Source: Mycobacterium heidelbergense
GTDB taxonomy: Bacteria > Actinomycetota > Actinomycetes > Mycobacteriales > Mycobacteriaceae
Direction of reading: 5' to 3'
Length of the DNA stretch: 64,000 nt
NCBI RefSeq assembly: GCF_010730745.1
Contig: NZ_AP022615.1
Span: forward strand, 4,774,001 to 4,838,000
The stretch's first letter is position 1; the number at the start of each line of letters is the position of its first letter. The notes under the pieces were generated by a model that did no database searches, was not told the DNA's origin, and saw only the letters and a program-made list of their open reading frames with translations. Below are positions 55,101 to 64,000 of the stretch, in pieces. A program made the translations under genes and the position numbers.

Positions 55101-55459
55101 AACGACCGACCTTCTACATCGACTTTCCGACCTCGGTGTCGCCGTTGACCCGGCCGCACCGCAGCCAGCCCGGCGTCGCCGAGCGGTGGGACCTGGTGGC
55201 GTGGGGCGTCGAACTGGGCACCGCCTACAGCGAACTCACCGATCCGGTGGAGCAGCGGCGCCGCCTGCAGGAACAGTCGCTGCTGGCCGCCGGCGGAGAC
55301 CCCGAGGCGATGGAGCTCGACGAGGACTTCCTGCAGGCCATGGAATACGCGATGCCGCCCACCGGCGGGCTCGGCATGGGCATCGATCGGCTCGTCATGC
55401 TCATAACTGGCCGCAGCATCCGCGAGACGCTGCCATTTCCGCTGGCCAAGCCGCACTAG
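52112..55459 (+). CDS. lysX: LysX: phosphatidylglycerol lysyltransferase fused to lysyl-tRNA synthetase
   Basis: 1115 residues from GTG at 52112 ([10 protein letters not shown]). Residues ~25-235: about six transmembrane helices of the MprF type. ~240-570: cytosolic DUF2156 lysyl-transfer domain ([25 protein letters not shown]). ~610-1115: class II LysRS with an OB-fold ([13 protein letters not shown], ~675), motif 2 [21 protein letters not shown] and motif 3 [13 protein letters not shown]. The synthetase half supplies Lys-tRNA and the membrane half moves lysine onto phosphatidylglycerol, reducing the negative charge of the membrane and giving cationic-peptide resistance. A second, housekeeping LysRS is expected elsewhere. 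Slightly shorter than M. tuberculosis LysX. Divergent from infC. Confidence 0.95.
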   Translation: [1115 protein letters not shown]

Positions 55460-55536
55460 CCGACCCCCGGGTGTGCCATCCGGCGCCCGGGCGACGTTCG
55501 GCGATTATGTTCCGGGGCGGTTAACGATGGATCACA

Positions 55537-57024
55537 ATGGATCACGTGACAGGGTCTCCGCCCCCCGCCGCGGCGCACTGGCTGGCAGGCAGCCACACGT
55601 CGCTGATGCACGGCTGGGTGCCCGCGACCACCCAGGTCGTTGCGGCGGTGGTGCTGACGCTTGCCATCGGCTGGCGTTCGCGCCGCTGGCGAACGATCTG
55701 GTTGCCGGTGGCCGGCATGGTCGGCGGCGCCGGGGCGTATCTGACGCACTGGTACATCGTCGACCGTGGTCTCTCGGATGACCCGGCGCCGTCGGAGCTG
55801 TGGCTGTGGGTCGCGTTGAGCGGCATGGCCGCGGCGGTGCTCCTCCTCGGCTGGCGCAGCGCGCGACCGTGGCGGCGGGGCGCGACCCTGGCCGCGGTGC
55901 CGTTGTGTTTGCTCTGCGCGGCACTGGCGCTCAACGTGTGGGTCGGTTATTTCCCGACCGTGCAGGCGGCGTGGAGCCAGCTCACCTCCGGCCCCCTGCC
56001 CGATCAGACCGACCAGGCCACGGTCACCGCGATGGCCGCCCATCGGGCGCGGCCGCTGCACGGCAGCGTGGTGCCGGTGGTGATCCCGTCGGACGCATCG
56101 CATTTCAAGCACCGCGGCGAACTGGTGTACCTGCCGCCCGAATGGTTTGCCAGTTCCCCGCCGCCGGCGTTGCCGACCGTGATGATGATCGGGGGACAGT
56201 TCAACACGCCCGCCGACTGGACGCGGGCGGGCAACGCGATCAAGACGATTGACGACTTCGCGGCCACCCACGACGGTAAGGCGCCGGTACTGGTGTTCGC
56301 CGACTCCGGAGGCGCGTTCAACAACGACACCGAATGCGTCAACGGGGTCCGCGGCAATGCGGCCGACCATCTGACCAAAGATGTTGTGCCCTATATGATT
56401 TCGAACTTCGGCGTCAGCCCGGACCGGTCCGGCTGGGGCGTTGCCGGCTGGTCCATGGGCGGAACGTGCGCCGTCGACCTGACCGTCATGCATCCCGAGA
56501 TGTTCAGCGCGTTCGTCGACGTCGCCGGCGACTTCTTCCCCAACGCGGGGACCAAGGCGCAAACCATCGCCAGGCTGTTCGGCGGAAACGCCAACGCCTG
56601 GGCGGCATTCGACCCGACCACCGTCATCAGCCGGCACGGCCCGTACCGCGACGTGGCCGGCTGGTTCGCGATCTCGTCGGACGGCCCGCCGGCACCACGG
56701 CGCGACTTGTCGATCACCGACGCCGGCGCGATGCGTCTCGTGAGTCGTGACGCGGCCGCCAACCCGAGCAACCAGACCGCGGCGGCCTATTCGCTGTGCT
56801 CGCTTGGCCGCGCCAACGGCATCGACTGCGCGGTCCTGCCCCAACCGGGCAGGCACGACTGGCCGTTCGCGGACCGGGCCTTCGCGGCCGCGCTGCCGTG
56901 GCTGGCCGGCCGGCTGGGCACCCCCGGGGTCCCGCGGACCCCATTGCCCGCCGCGTCACCTCCGTCCGTGCTGCCCACCCAGGTGGTGGTCCCGGCTGAG
57001 CATTCCAACGCGTCCGCCAGGTAG
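55537..57024 (+). CDS. Membrane-anchored esterase/alpha-beta hydrolase (Rv1639c-like)
   Basis: 495 residues. The first ~160 residues contain four hydrophobic segments, so the enzyme domain is probably held at the outer face of the membrane. Residues ~170-470 form an esterase-D/mycolyltransferase-like alpha/beta hydrolase: nucleophile Ser in GWSMGGTCAV (~310), an Asp in the following strand region and a late His in GRHDWPFADRAF. The substrate is unknown; the fold is shared with the antigen 85 type. It follows lysX by 77 nt in the same orientation as in M. tuberculosis (Rv1640c-Rv1639c), suggesting a shared envelope-related role. Convergent with the GGDEF-EAL gene, 7 nt away. Confidence 0.85.
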   Translation: MDHVTGSPPPAAAHWLAGSHTSLMHGWVPATTQVVAAVVLTLAIGWRSRRWRTIWLPVAGMVGGAGAYLTHWYIVDRGLSDDPAPSELWLWVALSGMAAAVLLLGWRSARPWRRGATLAAVPLCLLCAALALNVWVGYFPTVQAAWSQLTSGPLPDQTDQATVTAMAAHRARPLHGSVVPVVIPSDASHFKHRGELVYLPPEWFASSPPPALPTVMMIGGQFNTPADWTRAGNAIKTIDDFAATHDGKAPVLVFADSGGAFNNDTECVNGVRGNAADHLTKDVVPYMISNFGVSPDRSGWGVAGWSMGGTCAVDLTVMHPEMFSAFVDVAGDFFPNAGTKAQTIARLFGGNANAWAAFDPTTVISRHGPYRDVAGWFAISSDGPPAPRRDLSITDAGAMRLVSRDAAANPSNQTAAAYSLCSLGRANGIDCAVLPQPGRHDWPFADRAFAAALPWLAGRLGTPGVPRTPLPAASPPSVLPTQVVVPAEHSNASAR

Positions 57025-57031
57025 CCGCCGC

Positions 57032-58960
57032 TCAGGCGTCGCCGGTCCCACCCGTCTTCGGTGGCGTCGATCGCAGAGCGGGCTCGGGATTCCCGCGGCG
57101 CGGTTGCGCGATTCGGTTGATCCTGACGGGAACGGAACCCTCGGCCAGTAGCCGCTTCGTCGCGTCGGCGCCCATGGGTTGGCAGAACAGGAATCCCTGT
57201 GCGCGGGTGCACCCCTCGTCAACAAGGGCCTGCGCCGCGCCCTCGGCCTCGACCCCCTCGGCGACCACGTCGAGGTCTAGCGCCTGGGCCAGGCCGACGA
57301 CGGCCCGCACAATCGCGAGATCGTCGGCCGACGCGGCCAGATCCAAGACGAATCCGCGATCGATCTTCAAGGTGCCCACGGGCAACGTCCTCAGCAGGCC
57401 CATCCCGCTGTAACCGGTGCCGAAGTCGTCGATGGCGATGTCCACCCCGATCTCGGTGAGCCCGACCAGGGTGGCCCTGGTGTTCACCAGGTCTCGAATG
57501 AGCATGCTTTCGGTGATCTCCAGACCTATCGAGGAGCCGTCGAGGCCGAATTTTTTGATCGTCCGCCCCACGGTGTTCACGAGGTCGTGAGCGACGAGTT
57601 GCGCCGGTGACACATTGACGCGCAGCAAGGTGTCCAGCCCTACGCCGTCCGCCCGCCACTCGGCCAAATCGGCGCACGCCGCGTGCAACACCCAGTTGCC
57701 GAGTTCTCCGGCGAGGTTGATGGATTCGGCTACCGGCACGAAGTCGTCGGGAAGCAACAACCCCCGGGTGGGGTGTTGCCACCGCACCAGGGCTTCGACC
57801 GCCAGAACCTGACCCGTCAGCATGTCCACCTCGGGAAGGTAGACGACGGTCAGCGCATTCGTTTCGATCCCCGCCTGCAAATGAAGTTCGATGTCGTTAC
57901 GAAGCTCGCGGCGGGTGAGCATCTCGGCGGAGAACACCCCGATGCTGTCTCCCCCGGTCCCTTTGGCGAAAAGCAGCGCCTCATCGGCGCGCCGTAGCAG
58001 TTCCAAGCTCGAATCTTCGCCGGGGACACCGCATGCGACGCCGACGCTCACCGTGCGGTTGAGGACCTCACCGCCGATGACCACGTGATCCGTCACCTGC
58101 GCGCTCAGGCTCTCGGCGAGCTCCCTGGCGGTGTCGAGGTCCATCGCGGAGGTGGGGACTATCACGAACTTGTCGCCGCCGAGCCGGGCGATCAATCCCT
58201 GTCCCCGCATCGTTTCGGTCGTCCGCGTGGCGAAGTCGCGGATGAACTGATCTCCGGCGGCATGGCCGAGGTAGTCGTTGATCGCCTTGAGCCGATCGAG
58301 GTTGAAGAGCAACACCGAGACGGGTCCCGGCCGCTCGTCGGCGAGGCGACAATCCAGATGCCCCAACAGGGTTCGGCGATTCGGCAATGCGGTCAGATCA
58401 TCGTGCTCGGCTTGGTAGCGCAGCTGATCCTCGACGTTCAACCGGGCCTGCACCTGGGCGAACATCGTGGTGACCACCGTGAGCGTGTTGAGCTCGTCCT
58501 GGCTCCATTCGCGGTCACCGTATTTCACAAAACCGAGCACCCCGGTGGTGACGTCACCGGACAACAGCGGGACGGACGCCATGGAGATGGCCGGAACACC
58601 GCTTGCCGCGGAGATGGTGTGCTGGTAACGCTCGTTCGCGGAATTGGGACGCAAAATAACCGGCTCTTTGGCGTGTTCGCACAGGGCGAAGATCGGGTCG
58701 GCGTCGGCGAAGTAGATCGTATGCAGCGGGTCGGGCTCGAGTTTGTCGGGCCGCGGTGGCCATTCGGCCACCAGGACCGTGGCGCGGATGCTGTGGTCGT
58801 TGTACCTCAGGAAGCTGACGTCCACGTCGAGGATTTCCACCAGCTCGGCCAGTATCTGTGTGCTGATATCCGTAGCGGTGCCGGCGGTGGCGCCCATGAG
58901 CTTGGTGGCCACGGCGGTGACGATGGTCGCCAGACCCCGTGCCGGACTGTTGTTTTGCAT
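57032..58960 (-). CDS. GAF-GGDEF-EAL protein, probable c-di-GMP phosphodiesterase (Rv1354c-like)
   Basis: 642 residues from ATG at 58960 (MQNNSPARG), 7 nt after the upstream gene; the open frame to 59260 is inside that gene. Residues ~30-185 form a GAF-like sensor domain; ~190-360 GGDEF; ~375-625 EAL. The GGDEF signature is GGDKF: the catalytic/metal Glu is Lys, and no RxxD I-site is present, so cyclase activity is doubtful. EAL residues look complete: EALVRW, Asn in RVNVSPAQL, LEITES, IDDFGTGYSG, LKIDR and VAEGVE. Net prediction: cytosolic phosphodiesterase with a degenerate GGDEF that may bind GTP as a regulator. Last gene of a three-gene operon. M. tuberculosis Rv1354c, reported to have both activities, lies elsewhere in its genome. 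Confidence 0.88.
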   Translation of the reverse strand: MQNNSPARGLATIVTAVATKLMGATAGTATDISTQILAELVEILDVDVSFLRYNDHSIRATVLVAEWPPRPDKLEPDPLHTIYFADADPIFALCEHAKEPVILRPNSANERYQHTISAASGVPAISMASVPLLSGDVTTGVLGFVKYGDREWSQDELNTLTVVTTMFAQVQARLNVEDQLRYQAEHDDLTALPNRRTLLGHLDCRLADERPGPVSVLLFNLDRLKAINDYLGHAAGDQFIRDFATRTTETMRGQGLIARLGGDKFVIVPTSAMDLDTARELAESLSAQVTDHVVIGGEVLNRTVSVGVACGVPGEDSSLELLRRADEALLFAKGTGGDSIGVFSAEMLTRRELRNDIELHLQAGIETNALTVVYLPEVDMLTGQVLAVEALVRWQHPTRGLLLPDDFVPVAESINLAGELGNWVLHAACADLAEWRADGVGLDTLLRVNVSPAQLVAHDLVNTVGRTIKKFGLDGSSIGLEITESMLIRDLVNTRATLVGLTEIGVDIAIDDFGTGYSGMGLLRTLPVGTLKIDRGFVLDLAASADDLAIVRAVVGLAQALDLDVVAEGVEAEGAAQALVDEGCTRAQGFLFCQPMGADATKRLLAEGSVPVRINRIAQPRRGNPEPALRSTPPKTGGTGDA

Positions 58961-58967
58961 CCCCGTG

Positions 58968-61100
58968 CTACCTCGGCGCATGCAGGGTGGCGCTGCGCGC
59001 GCGGCGTCTGGTCGGCACGGACGGCCGCGGCCCGGCGACAAGCCGCAGGAGCAGAATCTCGCATTCGCCCTTGGCGATTCCCAGTCGCGCGCGAAAGGAC
59101 TGCTGCAGCGTCCGCAGCTGTTCGGCGTAGGCCGGTGACAAGGTCTGAATGTCGTTGTCGCCGTGGGCATACAGGAACACCGGCGACACCGGGTGCACGC
59201 CGAAGCCACATTGTTCGGCGGCGATCCATAGCGCTTCCAGGGCCGCTCCCCCGCGGGCATAGTCGGTGAGTGCGGGACCCCGCGTGACGATCATGGCCAG
59301 CGCGGCGCTGGCCATGATCCGCTGGCGCGTGACGTCGCCCAGCGCCGCGCCCGCATCCCAGCGCGCAAGCTCGGCCATGACATCGGGCCGCCGGATGAGT
59401 TCCAGGGCGGCCAACTCGCCGGAGTCGAGCTCCAAGCCACGGATGTCGATGCCCGTCTCCGGCGACGGGTCGGCGGGCCACCGCAGCTCGGACACCATGT
59501 CCGCGTGCAGCCGCGGGGTCAGATAACGGATGCGATCGGCCCGGGCCAGAATCTCGGAGACGGCCGCGATCTCGTGGCGATCCGTGATGAGTTGAAGCCG
59601 CGCGCCCTCGCCGGCCGTGACGGCCTCCAACAGAGTGGCGGTGGCCGGTTGGATCACCGCCGGGGTGCCGGGGTGACGATTGGTCTGACGCGCCAGCATC
59701 GGCTGATACAGCTTCGCCAGGCGGGGATCATCGCCGCGGCCCCACACCATCGACCCGCGAAGCGCCGTGTGCGGATGGTTCTCGTCGAAGCTCACGGACC
59801 CCAGCACCGCGTGGGCCGCCGCCGCGACGCGGATGTTGAACATGGCCGCGCCGAGCGCGACCGCGCTGGCCCGGAATTCGACGTCCATCGTGGACGAATC
59901 CTCGGCCGCCAGCAGCACGTGGATCGCCTTGTCATCCACGACAATCCGCCAGGGCTGACAGTTGCCCCCGGAAGGCGCGCGGATCGCGGCGTCGGCGACG
60001 GCCTCGGCGATCCGGGTGTCCCCGCTCGCCGGCGCGCCGGTGCCACGCACCGGACCCGGCGCGTCGTCGTCGTGCGCGGTCGGCTGGTCGATCCGATTCA
60101 GTGCGTCGGCGAGGTCGATCTGGACACGTCCGGACCCGAGCGGCTCGCCCATTCCGATCCGGCGCACCGCTTCGGCGACGGCCGCCGCTCCCACCCAGAT
60201 ATCGCTGGCCAGCTGCGGCCACCCGCCCAGCGTCTGCCCGACCTCGACCAGCGACGCCGCCCCGCGCGCGGAAAGCCGCCGGGCATCGAGCAGGCGCAAC
60301 AGGTAGGGAAGCTTTTCCCGGGCCGATAGCGCGTGCAAACCCGTCGTGTCGACGTCACCGAGCAGGCCGTGCATGATCGGCCGTCGCGGCTGGAGGTCGT
60401 AGCGCTCGACGTCGAGCTGACCGCGATCGCTCGTGGCCATGATCACCGGAATGCGGCGCCGGCGCGCCGCCTCGCGCAGCAAGATCTTGATGTCTAGGGA
60501 ATCCGCCTGGTCGACCACGATGTCGAGGCCGTCGAGGAAGCCATCCAGCAGTTCCGGTGTCACCCCGGAGGTGAACACCTCCACGCTCAGATAGGGATCG
60601 AGTTCCGCGATCCGCCGCGCGGCGACCGTGGCCTTATTTGCCCCGAGATCGAAAACGGTGGCGGGCACCCGATTCAGGTTGGACAGCTCAAGGTCGTCGC
60701 CGTCGGCCAGCCGCAACGAACCGCAAAGACCCTGCGTCGCTAGACAGTACGCGATCGCGTGCCCGGAACTTAGGCCCACAACGCCGATTCGCTGACGTCG
60801 GAGCCGCTGCTGCTCGGCAGAGGTGATGAGGTGTCTGTTGCGGTCGAGGCGGGCGGCAGCAAACTCGTGCGGGCCCGCGATCCGGACCACCGCTTTGCGC
60901 CACGGGTAGTACGCCCACCGCTTGTCCTCGCCGGAGAGGTCGCCCTCGTCCGGCCGCCCCGCCGTCTCTTGGCGGAACCCATCGATGAATTCGATACCCG
61001 AAGTCGCCCTCAGCCGCTCCAACACCTCGCGTTCCGCGGCGACATGATCAGCGAGAACCACCGCACTGCATGCCGCTTCGTGGTCGAAGCTGTAGCCCAT
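58968..61100 (-). CDS. moeY: E1-like (ThiF) adenylyltransferase fused to nitroreductase domain (MoeY-type)
   Basis: 710 residues from ATG at 61100 with GGGAG 9 nt upstream. ~90-330: E1/ThiF-type nucleotide-binding domain (GVVGLSSGHAIAYCLATQG, LADGDDLELSNLNR), which in relatives adenylates a carboxylate. I see no CxxC pairs for the zinc site of MoeB/ThiF, and the Gly loop reads GLSSGH. ~370-690: nitroreductase-like FMN domain (APSGGNCQPWRI; WIAAEQCGFGVHPVSP). The M. tuberculosis homologue Rv1355c is named MoeY, but a molybdopterin role is not supported by what I see; E1 plus SagB-like flavin domains are more reminiscent of peptide or natural-product tailoring. Operon: acyltransferase-like gene 33 nt upstream, GGDEF-EAL gene 7 nt downstream. 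Confidence 0.85.
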   Translation of the reverse strand: MGYSFDHEAACSAVVLADHVAAEREVLERLRATSGIEFIDGFRQETAGRPDEGDLSGEDKRWAYYPWRKAVVRIAGPHEFAAARLDRNRHLITSAEQQRLRRQRIGVVGLSSGHAIAYCLATQGLCGSLRLADGDDLELSNLNRVPATVFDLGANKATVAARRIAELDPYLSVEVFTSGVTPELLDGFLDGLDIVVDQADSLDIKILLREAARRRRIPVIMATSDRGQLDVERYDLQPRRPIMHGLLGDVDTTGLHALSAREKLPYLLRLLDARRLSARGAASLVEVGQTLGGWPQLASDIWVGAAAVAEAVRRIGMGEPLGSGRVQIDLADALNRIDQPTAHDDDAPGPVRGTGAPASGDTRIAEAVADAAIRAPSGGNCQPWRIVVDDKAIHVLLAAEDSSTMDVEFRASAVALGAAMFNIRVAAAAHAVLGSVSFDENHPHTALRGSMVWGRGDDPRLAKLYQPMLARQTNRHPGTPAVIQPATATLLEAVTAGEGARLQLITDRHEIAAVSEILARADRIRYLTPRLHADMVSELRWPADPSPETGIDIRGLELDSGELAALELIRRPDVMAELARWDAGAALGDVTRQRIMASAALAMIVTRGPALTDYARGGAALEALWIAAEQCGFGVHPVSPVFLYAHGDNDIQTLSPAYAEQLRTLQQSFRARLGIAKGECEILLLRLVAGPRPSVPTRRRARSATLHAPR

Positions 61101-61133
61101 CCGCGACTCCCATCGGCGCCGACCCAATTTCGC

Positions 61134-61850
61134 TTAAGCCGAAATACGCCGGAGGATTTCGGAGTCCTCGGCGCACATCAGCTTAAATTGTTCGGGTTCG
61201 GCATGCGTGGCAATAGTGCGACGGTCCCACCACATCACTTTGGTTCGGTAGTTCTCATTCGGATAGGCCGCCGCGGGTATGCGGGTGGCCACGACGCCTC
61301 CGGAGGATCGCCACTGCTCCAGCACATGGGCTGCCGCCGTGGCCATGACGAACTGAACACCCAGCGCCGTCATCGTCGGCAGCGCGGTGCGGGCCAACAC
61401 CCTGGACAGCGCCCGGCTGCCGAAATCCTCGGAATTGGCCCAGGCGCTTTTGACTTCCACGACCCCGAAGGCAAGCCGGTTGGCGATCATCCGGCGCAGC
61501 GCGGCGCGGCCCGGGTTGCCGTTCCACTCCTCAAGCGCATGGGTCTCATCGGGGGAGCGCAAGGGTCCCACGACGCGCGTACCCCCGACCACCCGGCCTT
61601 GTGGATCAACCGCGGCAAAGAAGAGGGCCGTGTCGGCGCCGCCGCGAATCGCGTCGAGGTCGAGCACCCATTCCAGTCCGTGACGGCGATAGCTCTGTAG
61701 CGCACCGTCCAGGTACTGCTCCCACAGATCAGGCTCCGCCTCGGGGGTGGACGCGGCGATCCAACATCCCGTCGCCTGATCCCACCACCCCGCCCCGCCG
61801 GCCAACCACGCGCCGCCGGTCGCTTCGCCTGTCAGATGAGCCGTTTCCAT
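61134..61850 (-). CDS. AHL-synthase/GNAT-like acyltransferase-fold protein
   Basis: 238 residues from METAHLTG at 61850, preceded by GAAGGGA; an upstream frame to 61961 lies in AT-rich non-coding DNA. The order of elements resembles the LuxI/FeeM-type N-acyltransferase fold: an N-terminal Trp-rich segment (GAGWWDQATGCW), a substrate strand VDPQGRVVGGTRVVGPL, an acidic loop with a conserved-looking Arg/Glu set, and a late AxxxxLGVQFVMATAAAHVLEQW helix. I am not certain of the family; a general GNAT relation is safer than AHL synthesis. First gene of the operon with the E1/nitroreductase fusion and the c-di-GMP enzyme, suggesting it makes or modifies an acylated small molecule. Confidence 0.65.
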   Translation of the reverse strand: METAHLTGEATGGAWLAGGAGWWDQATGCWIAASTPEAEPDLWEQYLDGALQSYRRHGLEWVLDLDAIRGGADTALFFAAVDPQGRVVGGTRVVGPLRSPDETHALEEWNGNPGRAALRRMIANRLAFGVVEVKSAWANSEDFGSRALSRVLARTALPTMTALGVQFVMATAAAHVLEQWRSSGGVVATRIPAAAYPNENYRTKVMWWDRRTIATHAEPEQFKLMCAEDSEILRRISA

Positions 61851-62063
61851 AGGTGTCCCTTCACTTGTTAACCGCGCAATCCGGACTGTTTTCTGACGCG
61901 TCTTGGAGTATTTCTTATGTCGGCGCGCAATTAAAGAGCGAAACAATTGCGCTCTGAACATCGACGCTTGCGGCGAAACTGTTAGCTTCGCCGGCGATCA
62001 TTGTCTCGCCCTCCGCCGGCCCGCCACCGTCATGTCGGACGCGGGCGGCAGTAGCGTGGCGGC

Positions 62064-62288
62064 ATGCCCGACGAACCGGACCCTGGGTACGACGATGCTG
62101 GCGTGCCGACCTTCGAATCCGTCCGCGAGAAAATCGAATCCCGGTACGCGACCGCGCAGGGCGCCGCGGAACTCGACGCCGAGACGGCGGAGGGCCGCTC
62201 CGTCGAGGAGCGATACGAGGAGCGCCGGCGCGCGGCGGCCGAGCGCCTGGCGCAGATCCGCCAGTCGATGCGCCCCGAAGAGAGCTGA
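62064..62288 (+). CDS. Small charged hypothetical protein (Rv1638A-like)
   Basis: 74 residues, strongly acidic at the N-terminus (MPDEPDPGYDD) and rich in Glu/Arg helices afterwards (VEERYEERRRAAAERLAQIR), predicted mostly helical or coiled coil and soluble. No motif I can assign. A small ORF occupies the same place next to uvrA in M. tuberculosis, which supports it being real. Convergent with uvrA, 21 nt apart. The Shine-Dalgarno is weak. Confidence 0.65.
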   Translation: MPDEPDPGYDDAGVPTFESVREKIESRYATAQGAAELDAETAEGRSVEERYEERRRAAAERLAQIRQSMRPEES

Positions 62289-62309
62289 GGGAGCGCCGCG
62301 AAAGCCTTG

Positions 62310-64000
<1,691 letters not shown>

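Overview
The window is high-GC chromosomal DNA from a slow-growing Mycobacterium. From 5.6 kb to the right edge the gene order is the reverse complement of the M. tuberculosis segment uvrA (Rv1638) to pks11 / Rv1668c (comparison from memory). PE genes are present, but none has the Gly-Gly-Ala PGRS repeats, which fits the M. avium complex or a close relative better than the tubercle bacilli. I saw no tRNA, rRNA, CRISPR array or insertion sequence.

Layout. 1-1.4 kb: 5' part of a 13E12-type DUF222/HNH protein running off the left edge. 1.6-5.6 kb: a + strand accessory operon with a GH15 glucoamylase-like enzyme, a short-chain dehydrogenase with a C-terminal membrane tail, and an enolase-superfamily dehydratase/racemase. 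5.7-7.4 kb: an intact Uup-like ABC-F ATPase. 7.5-25.6 kb: a polyketide locus on the - strand, pks10 - pks7 - pks8/17 - pks9 - pks11. Pks7 and Pks8/17 are fully reducing modules, with methylmalonyl-type and malonyl-type AT motifs respectively. Pks9 has the KSQ-AT-ACP architecture of a loading module (Gln in place of the KS cysteine). Pks10 and Pks11 are chalcone-synthase-like type III enzymes that could accept the acyl chain. pks8/17 and the ABC-F gene are single open frames here, whereas M. tuberculosis carries each as two ORFs, and cyp139A1 is missing between pks11 and the ABC-F gene.

25.7-34.3 kb: the whole arginine operon argCJBDFRGH with mostly overlapping genes, an ARG-box operator just upstream of argC, and palindromic repeats in the argB-argD and argG-argH gaps. 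34.4-42.6 kb: three PE-family genes where M. tuberculosis has PE_PGRS30; the first carries about 14 units of a 219-bp Gly/Leu-rich tandem repeat. 42.8-48.3 kb: pheT, pheS, a rhomboid-like membrane protein and a class III nucleotidyl cyclase. 48.5-49.6 kb: a DUF2236 gene behind a palindrome-covered promoter. 49.6-51.7 kb: tsnR, rplT, rpmI, infC; infC appears to start at AUC and is preceded by a structured leader ending in an intrinsic terminator.

52.1-57.0 kb: lysX (membrane lysyltransferase fused to a lysyl-tRNA synthetase, probably leaderless) and a membrane-anchored esterase. 57.0-61.9 kb: a three-gene - strand operon with an AHL-synthase/GNAT-like acyltransferase, an E1-like/nitroreductase fusion (MoeY-type) and a GAF-GGDEF-EAL protein whose GGDEF motif reads GGDKF. 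This module is not at the corresponding place in M. tuberculosis and is the best candidate here for an uncharacterised small-molecule or signalling system. The right edge holds a small acidic ORF and the 3' part of uvrA.
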